Origin: UBA5009 sp038043185
GTDB taxonomy: Bacteria; Bdellovibrionota; Bdellovibrionia; Bdellovibrionales; Bdellovibrionaceae
Direction of reading: 5' to 3'
Assembly (NCBI GenBank): GCA_038043185.1
Contig: JBBTCO010000012.1
Location: 1-64,000, forward strand
Length of the DNA stretch: 64,000 nucleotides
Position numbers and translations under genes: made by a program. The notes beneath the pieces are model-generated. The model saw only the letters and a program-made list of their open reading frames with translations, was not told the origin of the DNA and did not search any database. Every line of letters begins with the position of its first letter. The stretch's first letter is position 1. This document shows positions 46,912 through 55,150 of this stretch, piece after piece.

Positions 46912-47338
46912 CGTCACCAGAGTTGTCCGGTGTGACGAGCGAACCGTCAATGTAATTCACGTTGTCACCGGTCGTCTTAAGGCTTTGTAAAGTCCACTTA
47001 TCAATTGTCGGATCATCTGAAAGATCTCGATAAAGCACGGCTTCACCATCAATTATCGTTTCGAAAGCCTCTTTATTTTTATCTGAGGCAGGTATCGAAA
47101 ATTTATAGGAAAATACGGCCTTAACTTTTCGCTCGCCCATATTTTCCGTCCAAAGCTTGATAATATCCACTTCCGAAGCCTCGGGCTTTTTATTTTTAAT
47201 TGTCTTTTGAATAAGATCGGCAAATTTTTGCTGAATGGCGGAGTGCGTCTCGAAGCCAATCGCCGCGGAACTGTGGATCACGTTCCATGACCAAATAAGG
47301 GCTGCAGTAAAGACGATTAAGCTAATGATTTTCTTCAT
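46886..47338 (-). CDS. Exported or membrane-anchored protein of unknown function
   Basis: The 150-residue protein has one N-terminal hydrophobic segment (IISLIVFTAALIWSWNVI) that may be a signal anchor. A single alpha/beta domain follows (KVKAVFSYKFSIPAS, ETIIDGEAVLYRDLS) and a disordered acidic tail. I recognise no family. AAGGAA provides the ribosome binding site. It overlaps the methyltransferase gene by 26 nt, implying coupled translation, and diverges from the DUF4442 gene. Confidence 0.7.
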   Translation of the reverse strand: MKKIISLIVFTAALIWSWNVIHSSAAIGFETHSAIQQKFADLIQKTIKNKKPEASEVDIIKLWTENMGERKVKAVFSYKFSIPASDKNKEAFETIIDGEAVLYRDLSDDPTIDKWTLQSLKTTGDNVNYIDGSLVTPDNSGDDEKDPSSP

Positions 47339-47374
47339 AGATTAATTCCTTGTGTGTATGATACGAGATATCTC

Positions 47375-47989
47375 ATGAATTCTGATTGGAAGACAACTCT
47401 ATTGTCAAAAAGTCTATCATTGAATCAGCGGCTCGAACAACAGTTAGAGTCGCGAGGCCTTCGTTTGAATGCCGTTGATTTCGCAAGTTTCATCGAAAAT
47501 TGGGCGCCACGAACCTCAAGAGACGCCTTGAGTTACGTCCTTAATTTTATTCGACCAGTGGTTTTGGGAATGGGATTTCGGATTTCGCGACTGAGCGATG
47601 AAAAAATCGAAGTTATTATTCCTGAACGCTCGAAAAATAAAAATGAAGAGGGTACAACTCACGAAGCTGTTTTGCTTGCCGCTGCCATTGAAGGGGCAAA
47701 GACCCTGTGGCTCAGGCATGCTCCACTTGGCGATTTTCATATTCGCATTGATGAAATCAATATTAAGAACTTAAAAGCAAGCACCTCTGAAATTCGCATG
47801 AGAATGGAAATTCCCGAGACAATTCGCCAAAGTATTTTGGGGCAATTGCGAGTCATGAATCGAGCCCAAGTCGAAAATCACATTCAGTTTTTCGAAGAAG
47901 GCGATCAATTAATTGCCGAATCTACTTTGCATCTAACAGTTTCAACAACTTCGCTTCTTGAAGCTCCAACCAAAGGTCAGAACGGGTAA
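47375..47989 (+). CDS. DUF4442 hotdog-fold protein
   Basis: The 204-residue protein matches the DUF4442 thioesterase-like family: a start similar to PRTSRDALSYVLNFIRP, then LGMGFRISRLSDEKIEVIIP, an AVLLAAAIEGAKTLWLRH helix typical of the hotdog fold, and a beta-rich end. I chose ATG 47375, which follows a GAGATATCTC palindrome (47365-47374), over a GTG at 47354. It starts the leucine-catabolism cluster, so it may act as an acyl-CoA thioesterase, which is inference from neighbours. Confidence 0.75.
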   Translation: MNSDWKTTLLSKSLSLNQRLEQQLESRGLRLNAVDFASFIENWAPRTSRDALSYVLNFIRPVVLGMGFRISRLSDEKIEVIIPERSKNKNEEGTTHEAVLLAAAIEGAKTLWLRHAPLGDFHIRIDEINIKNLKASTSEIRMRMEIPETIRQSILGQLRVMNRAQVENHIQFFEEGDQLIAESTLHLTVSTTSLLEAPTKGQNG

Positions 47990-47992
47990 GGG

Positions 47993-49597
47993 ATGATTTT
48001 AGAAACCCAAATTAATTCACAAGATGAGTCTTTTATTGCCAATTCTGCAGCGATGAAAGTGCTGGTTGAGGAATGGCGAAGTCAGGTACAAAAAACTCAA
48101 TTGGGCGGCGGCGTGGAAGCTGTCAAAAAACACAAAGCTCGGGGTAAATTAACAGCTCGGGAAAGAATCGAAGGTCTTTTAGATCCCCAAACTTCTTTTC
48201 TTGAATTTTCAACTTTAGCTGCATGGGGCATGTACGAAAATCAAGCCCCTTCGGCCGGTGTGATCACAGGTATCGGTCGCATTCAGGGTATCGAATGCAT
48301 GATTGTGGCGAATGATGCCACGGTTAAGGGTGGTACTTACTTTCCAATGACCGTGAAAAAACATTTACGAGCTCAAGAAATTGCCATGGAAAACGGTCTT
48401 CCTTGTATTTATTTAGTGGATAGCGGTGGCGCATTCTTGCCCATGCAATCCGAAGTTTTTCCAGATCGCGATCACTTTGGTCGAATTTTTTATAATCAAG
48501 CTCGCATGTCAGCGGAAAACATCCCACAAATTTCTGTTGTGATGGGTTCTTGCACCGCCGGCGGAGCTTATGTTCCCGCAATGAGTGACGAAAATGTTAT
48601 TGTCAAAGACAACGGCACTATTTTTCTAGGTGGCCCGCCTTTGGTTAAAGCAGCCACAGGTGAAGAAGTGAATGCGCAAGAATTGGGTGGGGCGCAAGTT
48701 CATTGTGAAAACAGTGGAGTTACCGATCATTTTGCGGAAGATGACGAACATGCTTTAGAAATCACTCGCTCGATTGTTGCTCAACTTAATCATCGAAAAA
48801 AAGTTCAAATGAAATTGCAACCTATCGAGGAACCGCTTTTTAAACCCAAAGATATTTACGGCGTTATTCCTAAAGACACACGCATCCCTTTTGACGTGCG
48901 CGAAATTATTGCTCGGATTGTTGATGGCAGTCGTTTTCATGAATTTAAATCTTTGTACGGAAAAACTTTGGTGACAGGATTTGCTCATATATGGGGAATG
49001 CCTGTAGGAATTCTTGCGAATAATGGAGTTTTATTTAGTGAAAGCGCCATGAAAGCGGCTCATTTTATTGAACTTTGTGAACAGCGCGAAGTGCCGTTGG
49101 TATTTCTTCAAAACATCACTGGTTTTATGGTTGGAAAAAAATACGAAAATGAAGGCATTGCTAAACACGGAGCCAAAATGGTGATGGCCGTAAGCAATGC
49201 CCGCGTTCCGAAATTCACCGTTGTTATCGGCGGCTCCTATGGCGCCGGAAACTACGGAATGTGTGGTCGAGCTTATCAGCCGCGCCAATTGTGGATGTGG
49301 CCAAACGCTCGGATCAGCGTAATGGGTGGGGAACAAGCGGCTAATGTTTTATTAACGGTGAAGTTGGAACAAATGTCGATTCTGGGGCGAGGAATGAGCG
49401 CGGCTGAGCGTGTGGATTTTAAAAAACCAATTTTAGATAAATACGAAGGTGAAAGTTCGGCTTACTTTTCTACGGCTCGGATTTGGGATGATGGCATCAT
49501 TGATCCAGTCGACACCAGACAAGTTTTGGCTCTGGGAATTTCGGCATCTTTAAACAAAGCTTGGGGAAAACGTCGACAGGGCGTTTTCAGAATGTAG
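47993..49597 (+). CDS. mccB: Methylcrotonyl-CoA carboxylase beta subunit
   Basis: This 534-residue carboxyltransferase works with the biotin carboxylase at 50402 and the biotin carrier at 51862 in leucine degradation. It shows FLEFSTLAAWGMYE, GVITGIGRI, VKGGTYFPMTVKKHLRAQEI, SCTAGGAYVPAMSDE, FLGGPPLVKAATGEE and the second half with NITGFMVGKKYE, SYGAGNYGMCGRAY and MWPNARISVMGGEQAA. The MCC-type features YFPMTVKKH and GGPPLVKAATGEE distinguish it from propionyl-CoA carboxylase. It starts 3 nt after the DUF4442 stop. Confidence 0.93.
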   Translation: MILETQINSQDESFIANSAAMKVLVEEWRSQVQKTQLGGGVEAVKKHKARGKLTARERIEGLLDPQTSFLEFSTLAAWGMYENQAPSAGVITGIGRIQGIECMIVANDATVKGGTYFPMTVKKHLRAQEIAMENGLPCIYLVDSGGAFLPMQSEVFPDRDHFGRIFYNQARMSAENIPQISVVMGSCTAGGAYVPAMSDENVIVKDNGTIFLGGPPLVKAATGEEVNAQELGGAQVHCENSGVTDHFAEDDEHALEITRSIVAQLNHRKKVQMKLQPIEEPLFKPKDIYGVIPKDTRIPFDVREIIARIVDGSRFHEFKSLYGKTLVTGFAHIWGMPVGILANNGVLFSESAMKAAHFIELCEQREVPLVFLQNITGFMVGKKYENEGIAKHGAKMVMAVSNARVPKFTVVIGGSYGAGNYGMCGRAYQPRQLWMWPNARISVMGGEQAANVLLTVKLEQMSILGRGMSAAERVDFKKPILDKYEGESSAYFSTARIWDDGIIDPVDTRQVLALGISASLNKAWGKRRQGVFRM

Positions 49598-49623
49598 AAT
49601 CTTTAATTTTTGAGGTTTAGGAT

Positions 49624-50400
49624 ATGTCTGAAATAGTCATTTCTGAAATAAATAATGTTGCTTACGTTAAACTGCATCGACCAGACGTTCGAAATGCTTT
49701 TAATCCTGAAATGGTAAAAGAGCTGAAGGAAAATTTTTTAGCTTTCGAAAAAAGAAAAGATCTTCGTGCCATCGTTCTGTTGGGTGAAGGAAAAATTTTC
49801 TGTGCTGGAGCAGATTTGCAATGGATGCAATCGATGATCAATTTTAATTTCGAGCAGAACAAACAAGATGCCGCGAATTTATTTGAAATGTTTGAAGCCA
49901 TACTGAACTGTTCAATTCCAGTCATAGGACAAGTTCATGGTGCCGCCTTTGGTGGTGCGTTGGGATTAATTGCTGTTTGTGACGAGGTTGTCGCCGAAGA
50001 GTCCACTCAGTTTTGTTTCAGTGAAGTGAAGTTGGGGTTAATTCCTGCGGTGATCAGCGGATTTATTTCGCTGAAAGCATCGCTTTTTCACGTTCGTCCC
50101 TTGATGTTTTCGGGTCGTGTATTTGATATCACGATGGCGATGAATGCCAATCTTGTTCATCATCGTGTGCCCAATGGTGAAGCCCATCGTGAAGTGCAAA
50201 AACTTTTGCACAAATACATCGATGGAGGTCCCGAAGCCATTCGTGAGACCAAAAAATTAATGAACAGTATTTACTGGTCAACTTGGGACGAACAGAAAGA
50301 AAAAACATGTAAGCTCATTGCCGAAAGACGAGTCAGTCGTGAGGGGCAAGACGGTTTAAGAAGTTTTCTTGACGGAAAAAAGCCTGAATGGAAAAGCTAA
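49624..50400 (+). CDS. liuC: Methylglutaconyl-CoA hydratase-like enoyl-CoA hydratase
   Basis: The 258-residue crotonase-fold enzyme hydrates 3-methylglutaconyl-CoA in this pathway, by its position. The fold signature is GKIFCAGADLQWMQSM, with GQVHGAAFGGALGL forming the oxyanion hole and a catalytic-region FSEVKLGLIPAVIS. It lies between the two carboxylase subunit genes, the usual liu order. Specificity for the methylglutaconyl substrate is inferred from context. Confidence 0.9.
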   Translation: MSEIVISEINNVAYVKLHRPDVRNAFNPEMVKELKENFLAFEKRKDLRAIVLLGEGKIFCAGADLQWMQSMINFNFEQNKQDAANLFEMFEAILNCSIPVIGQVHGAAFGGALGLIAVCDEVVAEESTQFCFSEVKLGLIPAVISGFISLKASLFHVRPLMFSGRVFDITMAMNANLVHHRVPNGEAHREVQKLLHKYIDGGPEAIRETKKLMNSIYWSTWDEQKEKTCKLIAERRVSREGQDGLRSFLDGKKPEWKS

Positions 50401-50401
50401 A

Positions 50402-51889
50402 ATGAAGAAGATCAATCGGCTGGCCATTGCCAATCGAGGCGAAGTGGCCGTGCGAATTATCAAGGCCTGTGAAGAATTGGGTATTGAAACGGTACTGCTT
50501 CATTCCGAAGCGGACATGGGATCTCGGGCTTACCGCCTGGCCACCAAAAAAATCTGCATAGGTGGAGCTCAGACCAATCAAAGCTATTTAAATATTCCCG
50601 CAAATATTCAAGGTGCTTTGGCCAGTGGAGCCGACGCCGTTCATCCCGGCTTTGGTTTTCTTTCCGAGAACGCTGATTTTGCTGAAGCTGTGGAAAAAGC
50701 AGGTTTAATTTTTGTTGGACCTTCGGCTAATTCCATTCGCTTGCTTGGCGATAAAATTAGTTGCAAACAATTGGCAGCAAAAGCGGGCTTACCTTTGATT
50801 CCTGGTTATAGTGGCAAGGATCAAAGTTTAGATTGCTTAATTTCAGAAGCTGAAAAAATTGGTTATCCGGTCATTGTTAAAGCAGCCGCCGGTGGGGGTG
50901 GCCGTGGCATGAAGTTGATAAAAAATTCGACCGAGGCAAAAGAGCTTATCGAATCTGCGCAACGGGAATCTTTGTCGGCTTTTGGTTCAGAGCAAGTTTT
51001 TTTAGAAAAATATTTAGATCGAGCAAAACACATCGAGTTTCAAATTTTTGGTGATTCCAGCGGCCGCGTTGTTCATCTTTTTGACCGCGAGTGTTCGGTG
51101 CAAAGACGTCATCAAAAAATTATTGAAGAAGCAATTTCTTCTTCGCTCTCTGAAGATTTGCGAAAAAAAATGGGCGAAGCGGCTGTGTCTTTAGCAACTT
51201 TGGGAAAATACAAAGGGGCGGGTACGGTTGAATTTTTACTTCAAGACGGAAAGTTTTATCTTTTAGAAGTTAACACGCGACTTCAAGTCGAACATTCCGT
51301 GACTGAAATGGTTTTGGGAGTGGACCTTGTCAAAGCACAAATTTTAACAGCTCAAGGTGATTTTATTTTTAAAACTCAAGATCACAGTCCACGGGGACAT
51401 GCTATCGAGGGTCGTGTTTATGCAGAAAATCCCTACCAAGGGGGAATTCCCAGCACTGGCCTACTTGGCCATGTTTCTTTTCCCGAGGGCCCTGGTCGTC
51501 GTTTTGAATACGGCTTTGAATCGGGCGATCAAATCACTTCGTTTTATGATCCAATGATTGCGAAAGTAATTGTTTGGGATGAGTCCCGCCCCAGAGCTAT
51601 TCAAAAAATGATCAAAGTTCTTGAGGGCTCGGTGATTTTTGGAGTGCATACGAACATTCCTTATTTGATCGCAATTTTAAAACATCCCGAATTTATCAAT
51701 GGCACGATGACCACAAGATTCATTGAAAATAATTTTGCTGAAGGTCTGAAGGTTCCTGCTCTTGCTGAAAAAGAAAAAATTCTTTTCGAAAAAGTTTTAA
51801 GCGCGCATAAGCCATCCCTTTCTCTTCAAGATGCTCAGGGGGGCATTAAAACAAATTCTCCATGGAATCAATCTTGGAGAATTTTGTGA
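50402..51889 (+). CDS. mccA: Biotin carboxylase subunit of methylcrotonyl-CoA carboxylase
   Basis: This 495-residue protein carboxylates biotin with ATP. It has IANRGEVAVRIIKACEELG, HPGFGFLSENADFAEA, VKAAAGGGGRGMKLI, DRECSVQRRHQKIIEEA, LEVNTRLQVEHSVTEMV and a GHAIEGRVYAENP end. Usual methylcrotonyl-CoA carboxylase alpha subunits continue into a carrier domain in one polypeptide of about 650 residues; this one stops at SPWNQSWRIL, where such proteins normally continue. The ATG at 50402 is 1 nt after the hydratase stop. The carrier gene overlaps by 28 nt in another frame. Confidence 0.93.
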   Translation: MKKINRLAIANRGEVAVRIIKACEELGIETVLLHSEADMGSRAYRLATKKICIGGAQTNQSYLNIPANIQGALASGADAVHPGFGFLSENADFAEAVEKAGLIFVGPSANSIRLLGDKISCKQLAAKAGLPLIPGYSGKDQSLDCLISEAEKIGYPVIVKAAAGGGGRGMKLIKNSTEAKELIESAQRESLSAFGSEQVFLEKYLDRAKHIEFQIFGDSSGRVVHLFDRECSVQRRHQKIIEEAISSSLSEDLRKKMGEAAVSLATLGKYKGAGTVEFLLQDGKFYLLEVNTRLQVEHSVTEMVLGVDLVKAQILTAQGDFIFKTQDHSPRGHAIEGRVYAENPYQGGIPSTGLLGHVSFPEGPGRRFEYGFESGDQITSFYDPMIAKVIVWDESRPRAIQKMIKVLEGSVIFGVHTNIPYLIAILKHPEFINGTMTTRFIENNFAEGLKVPALAEKEKILFEKVLSAHKPSLSLQDAQGGIKTNSPWNQSWRIL

Positions 51890-52299
51890 TTGAGGCTAAA
51901 AAAATAAAATTTCACTTTGATAATCACGACTATGAAGCCTTGACTCAAAAAATTGGTTCGTCTGTTTGGGTTTATTTTCAAGGAAAAACATACTCCATTC
52001 CGGCCACAGATCAAAATTTAAAATCACGACATAAATCAAAAAGCGCGAATGCCGGCGTAACTGCAATTTTGTCTCCGATGCCGGGAAAAATAACAAAAGT
52101 TTTACTTTCCGCTGGGCAAAATGCAGAGGTTGGACAAGTTGTGATTGTGATGGAAGCTATGAAAATGGAATACACTCTTAAATCTGAACTCAAAGCTAAA
52201 ATAAAAAAAGTGATGACCAAAGTTGGCGATCAGGTGGCTTTGGGACAAATTTTAATTGAGTTTGAAAGCTCTTCGAACAAGGCCGGAGAGAAAAAATGA
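51862..52299 (+). CDS. Biotin carboxyl carrier subunit
   Basis: The 145-residue protein ends in a biotinyl domain with the modification motif EAMKMEY; the Lys in MKM carries biotin. Its first 60 residues (VWVYFQGKTYSIPA) resemble the linker/BT region of fused alpha subunits. It starts inside the biotin carboxylase gene, overlapping by 28 nt in the -1 frame. It may be a true fission of the alpha subunit or one frameshifted gene. Confidence 0.88.
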   Translation: MESILENFVIEAKKIKFHFDNHDYEALTQKIGSSVWVYFQGKTYSIPATDQNLKSRHKSKSANAGVTAILSPMPGKITKVLLSAGQNAEVGQVVIVMEAMKMEYTLKSELKAKIKKVMTKVGDQVALGQILIEFESSSNKAGEKK

Positions 52300-53219
52300 A
52301 AACCAAAGTACAGTTAGTGGAAATGGGTCTTCGCGATGGTCTGCAAAATGAAAAAGTCATGTTGGATGTGAATCAGCGTTGTGAGTTGGCGCTTCGTTTG
52401 AGCACAGCGGGCCTTAAGCGAATTGAAGTCGGTGCTTTTGTTCGACCCAATTGGGTTCCACAAATGGCTGGGACTGCAGATGTGATCCGTCAGGTGCAGG
52501 AACTGGTTAAATCAAAGAAAATTTCTCGTCAGGTGCAATTTTCAGTATTAGTTCCAAATGAAAAAGGCATGGAATATGCTTTGATGTCCAAGGTCTCTGA
52601 AATTGCAATTTTTGCATCCTCATCAGAAACATTTTCACAAAAAAATATCAATTGCAGTATTGAAGAAAGCTTTCAAAGATTTGCTCCTGTTGTTCGTTTG
52701 GCTAAAGAACACAAAATAAAAGTGCGTTCCTATTTAAGTGTTTGTTTTGGCTGTCCTTATGAAGGAAAAATTTCAGAAACGAAAGTCGTTCAATTGGCGA
52801 AAAGAATGCATCGTCTTGGTGTTTATGAAATATCTATTGGTGACACGATCGGCGTAGCCCATCCAGGTCAGGTTAAATCCCTTTTTCAAAAATTAAAAAA
52901 AGAAATTCCCGTTGGAAAGTTAGTTGGACATTTCCACGACACCCGCGGCACGGCGCTGGTTAACATCCTGACGGCTTATCAGTTAGGAGTGCGAGTTTTT
53001 GATACCAGCATTGGGGGCTTGGGGGGCTGTCCTTATGCGCCTGGGGCTGCTGGAAATGTAGCGACCGAGGATGTTGTCTACATGTTTGACGGCCTAGGGG
53101 TAAAAACCGGAGTCGATCTGGATAAGCTTATTGAAACCAATCGTTGGTTATCAGAAACCATGAAAAAAATACTTCCTTCGAAAGTAGGAAGCGTCGGTCG
53201 TTTAATTCCAAAAAAATAA
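52296..53219 (+). CDS. mvaB: Hydroxymethylglutaryl-CoA lyase
   Basis: HMG-CoA lyase splits HMG-CoA to acetoacetate and acetyl-CoA, the last step of leucine catabolism. The 307 residues contain EMGLRDGLQNE, VGAFVRPNWVPQMAGT, AIFASSSETFSQKNINCS, a CFGCPYEG loop, SIGDTIGVAHPGQV, GHFHDTRGTALVN and FDTSIGGLGGCPYAPGAAGNVATE, which includes the active-site Cys loop. It overlaps the carrier gene by 4 nt and closes the operon. Confidence 0.94.
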   Translation: MKTKVQLVEMGLRDGLQNEKVMLDVNQRCELALRLSTAGLKRIEVGAFVRPNWVPQMAGTADVIRQVQELVKSKKISRQVQFSVLVPNEKGMEYALMSKVSEIAIFASSSETFSQKNINCSIEESFQRFAPVVRLAKEHKIKVRSYLSVCFGCPYEGKISETKVVQLAKRMHRLGVYEISIGDTIGVAHPGQVKSLFQKLKKEIPVGKLVGHFHDTRGTALVNILTAYQLGVRVFDTSIGGLGGCPYAPGAAGNVATEDVVYMFDGLGVKTGVDLDKLIETNRWLSETMKKILPSKVGSVGRLIPKK

Positions 53220-53256
53220 TACACATGGATCGTCTCTTGCTGTAGAGAGAGGCACG

Positions 53257-54678
53257 ATGTTGATGCGATGGTGGTCCATATTTTCTTTGACCTCTTTTGG
53301 GGTACTTATCCTGGTTATTATTTTTGTAACCAGAAAGCCGCTTTGTATTGATTCCAGGCTTGTAGAAAAAATTGACAGGATTTCTGGTTCCACAAGGGAC
53401 GAAATTTATCGCTGTGACATGAATAAAGCGGTTCGTTTCAGCACTTATTGGACACAGCACAGTCGAGAAGTGACTTTGCGGCTATCAGCGATCGAGCTTG
53501 TTCTAGAAAAATTAAATTATTTAAAAACAGAGTCTCCACGAGTAGTTATTTTAAACGACAAGAAACAGCTTGTTTACTTCCATTCATCGACTCTGTATTT
53601 ATCTGAAGATTTATTTTCCAAACCAGGATGGTTAGAAAGAGAATTAATCAAATTCTGGCTTCGTGAAAAAAATGAAAATATTTTTTCTCAGAATCCTTTG
53701 CTTGCCGAAGCCCTCGTCGAAAATATTCTTATGGTTTCTGTGGGAAACTACCAGTTAGCAAAGTATGATATTAAAAATAAAGATTCTTTAAGTTATTTAT
53801 GGCTACAAAATTTAAGAGCCTCTTCCCTCGAGTGTCGGTATTCAAGAAAATTTTCGGATAGTATTTCATTTTGTTTAACGGATGGTTCAAAAACTCAGCT
53901 GCAAGACATGAAAATTTATTTTGTTCGCGCATGGATGGAGTCATTTCGTGTTATAAAATTGCCCGAGCAGTTGATGTTTTTGCGTTCAGTTGCCGAATTG
54001 ACCCCAGAAGGAATTCAAAAAACAAAGTTCGGGGGGCGATTTTTGATTGAATTGGCCAGTCGACTCGAAAAATATGGCATGAATCAAACGGTGGATAACC
54101 CTGAATTTGATTTGGTTTATGCCTTAGATAAAAAACTTGAAAACAATGGAAATTTGAAAAAATCCGTTCAAGAATTTTCCCGAAACAATGAACATCTTCG
54201 CATAGCCCTGATGGATCAAGAGAAGGTTTTATTTCTTCCCTCGGGACTATCCTTATCAAAAAAATCTTTAAAATCTTGGAAGGCCCGTCATTTAATTTAT
54301 CAGAGTTGTTCGGGCATGAGCTTTAAACAGATTAGTTCATTTGATTTAGTCGCAGACAAACTGTTATTGATCCGTTCTTGTGATCAGAGCGAGAGTCGCT
54401 CTTTGCAAAAATATTATAAATCAGGCATTACAGGCTTCGCTAGTCAGAATCCATTCTCATCTTTTATTCATTTTCACCTTCCTTCCGTGGCTCTTAAATC
54501 AAACGAATTGAACTCACAAAAAGATGTTTTTGAAATGCTTGAGCAAAAAACCATGGACCAATCTGTGGTTCAAAGTTTTGGCTGGCAACAGTTGGTCTGG
54601 AAAAAAGATTTGCACGCCTATGCGCCAAAGGCTTATATAGACGCTATTGATTTATTTCGCCTACCAGCTAGGTTATAG
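53257..54678 (+). CDS. Membrane-anchored protein of unknown function
   Basis: I do not recognise this 473-residue protein. One N-terminal membrane segment (IFSLTSFGVLILVIIFVT) is followed by a long soluble part with no clear motif. It starts 37 nt after the HMG-CoA lyase gene, so it may be co-transcribed. Its 3' end is unusual: about 57 nt of its coding sequence forms the outer arm of a palindrome, and codons for AIDLFRLP (54642-54665) recur exactly in inverted orientation at 54837-54860. Confidence 0.75.
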   Translation: MLMRWWSIFSLTSFGVLILVIIFVTRKPLCIDSRLVEKIDRISGSTRDEIYRCDMNKAVRFSTYWTQHSREVTLRLSAIELVLEKLNYLKTESPRVVILNDKKQLVYFHSSTLYLSEDLFSKPGWLERELIKFWLREKNENIFSQNPLLAEALVENILMVSVGNYQLAKYDIKNKDSLSYLWLQNLRASSLECRYSRKFSDSISFCLTDGSKTQLQDMKIYFVRAWMESFRVIKLPEQLMFLRSVAELTPEGIQKTKFGGRFLIELASRLEKYGMNQTVDNPEFDLVYALDKKLENNGNLKKSVQEFSRNNEHLRIALMDQEKVLFLPSGLSLSKKSLKSWKARHLIYQSCSGMSFKQISSFDLVADKLLLIRSCDQSESRSLQKYYKSGITGFASQNPFSSFIHFHLPSVALKSNELNSQKDVFEMLEQKTMDQSVVQSFGWQQLVWKKDLHAYAPKAYIDAIDLFRLPARL

Positions 54679-54880
54679 TTCATTTTCTTTTAAAATATTT
54701 CCCTCCACCGAAAAAGCTCAAACATAACGTTTGGCCTACATGTTTGCAGTAGGACGAAGGCCAAACATGTAGGCCAAGCCGAACTCGTTTTTCGGTGGAG
54801 GGAAATATTTTAAAAGAAAACGAAAAGTAGCTGCGTGGTAGGCGAAATAAATCAATAGCGCCATATAAACTTTTGGCGTA
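54621..54880. repeat. Palindrome B: hairpin repeat inside mirrored arms of the upstream gene's 3' end
   Basis: The centre is hairpin repeat copy B: a 15-bp inner stem (54731-54745 and 54763-54777) with a 17-nt loop, identical to copy A inverted, flanked by the constant motif at 54711-54729. Outside it is a perfect 33-bp inverted repeat (54683-54715 with 54788-54820). Still farther out the arms are imperfect: a 24-bp identical block (54642-54665 with 54837-54860) lies inside the coding end of the gene at 53257, with about 20 nt of weaker matching beyond. Base changes and a one-base gap between the arms argue against a recent or artefactual inversion. Confidence 0.9.
54821..54880 (-). pseudogene. 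Inverted remnant matching the 3' coding end of the 53257 gene
   Basis: On the minus strand this segment encodes a peptide similar to the gene's C-terminus: Y-A-(gap)-K-S-L-Y-G-A-I-D-L-F-R-L-P versus Y-A-P-K-A-Y-I-D-A-I-D-L-F-R-L-P. The 24 nt for AIDLFRLP are identical; the upstream part differs by substitutions and a codon-sized gap. It has no start and is not a functional gene. Confidence 0.65.
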
Positions 54881-54890
54881 GCTCGTTTCT

Positions 54891-54945
54891 GATTAAAGAA
54901 TTGCGTTTAGAAAGCCGTAGAATCAACGCATCTAGTTTCTTTAGT
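54891..54945 (+). pseudogene. Inverted remnant matching the 3' coding end of panD
   Basis: On the plus strand this segment reads IKELRLES in the panD frame, with the last part diverging before an identical CTTTAG. Compared with panD's own IKELRLES codons there are four differences, all synonymous third-position transitions (TTA/TTG, CGC/CGT, TTG/TTA, AGT/AGC). It is a fragment, with no start codon. Confidence 0.65.
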
Positions 54946-55150
54946 TTTGAGTTTCCTTTTTTAAAATCTTTTTGCCTACTCAAAAACGAGTTCGGCTTGG
55001 CGTTTGCCTTTGCTTCCCCTGCAAAGGCAAATGCCAAACGTTATGTCTGAGCTTTTTGAGTAGGCAAAAAGATTTTAAAAAAGGAAACTCAAAACTAAAG
55101 ATCTCGGGTATTAAATTTGTGACTTTCCAAGCGTAATTCTTTAATCCGAT
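54891..55150. repeat. Palindrome C: hairpin repeat inside mirrored arms of the panD 3' end
   Basis: The centre is copy C: a 17-bp inner stem with one mismatch (54997-55013 with 55021-55037) unrelated in sequence to A and B except at its ends, next to the constant motif at 55039-55057. The surrounding perfect inverted repeat is 48 bp (54939-54986 with 55053-55100) and includes the panD stop codon and last codon. Farther out, 54891-54916 mirrors 55125-55150 imperfectly. With palindrome B it fills the whole gap between the two convergent genes. Confidence 0.9.

Noticed and set aside
46886..46950. Longer start for the DUF1285-TPMT gene
   Set aside because: The 13 extra residues lie inside the upstream gene and do not resemble the family start; ATG 46911 is preferred.
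54621..55150. Whole-genome-amplification or assembly chimera as the cause of the palindromes
   Set aside because: Arms differ by substitutions and gaps, and the mirrored codons carry silent changes; a chimera would copy the arms exactly. It is not ruled out entirely without reads.
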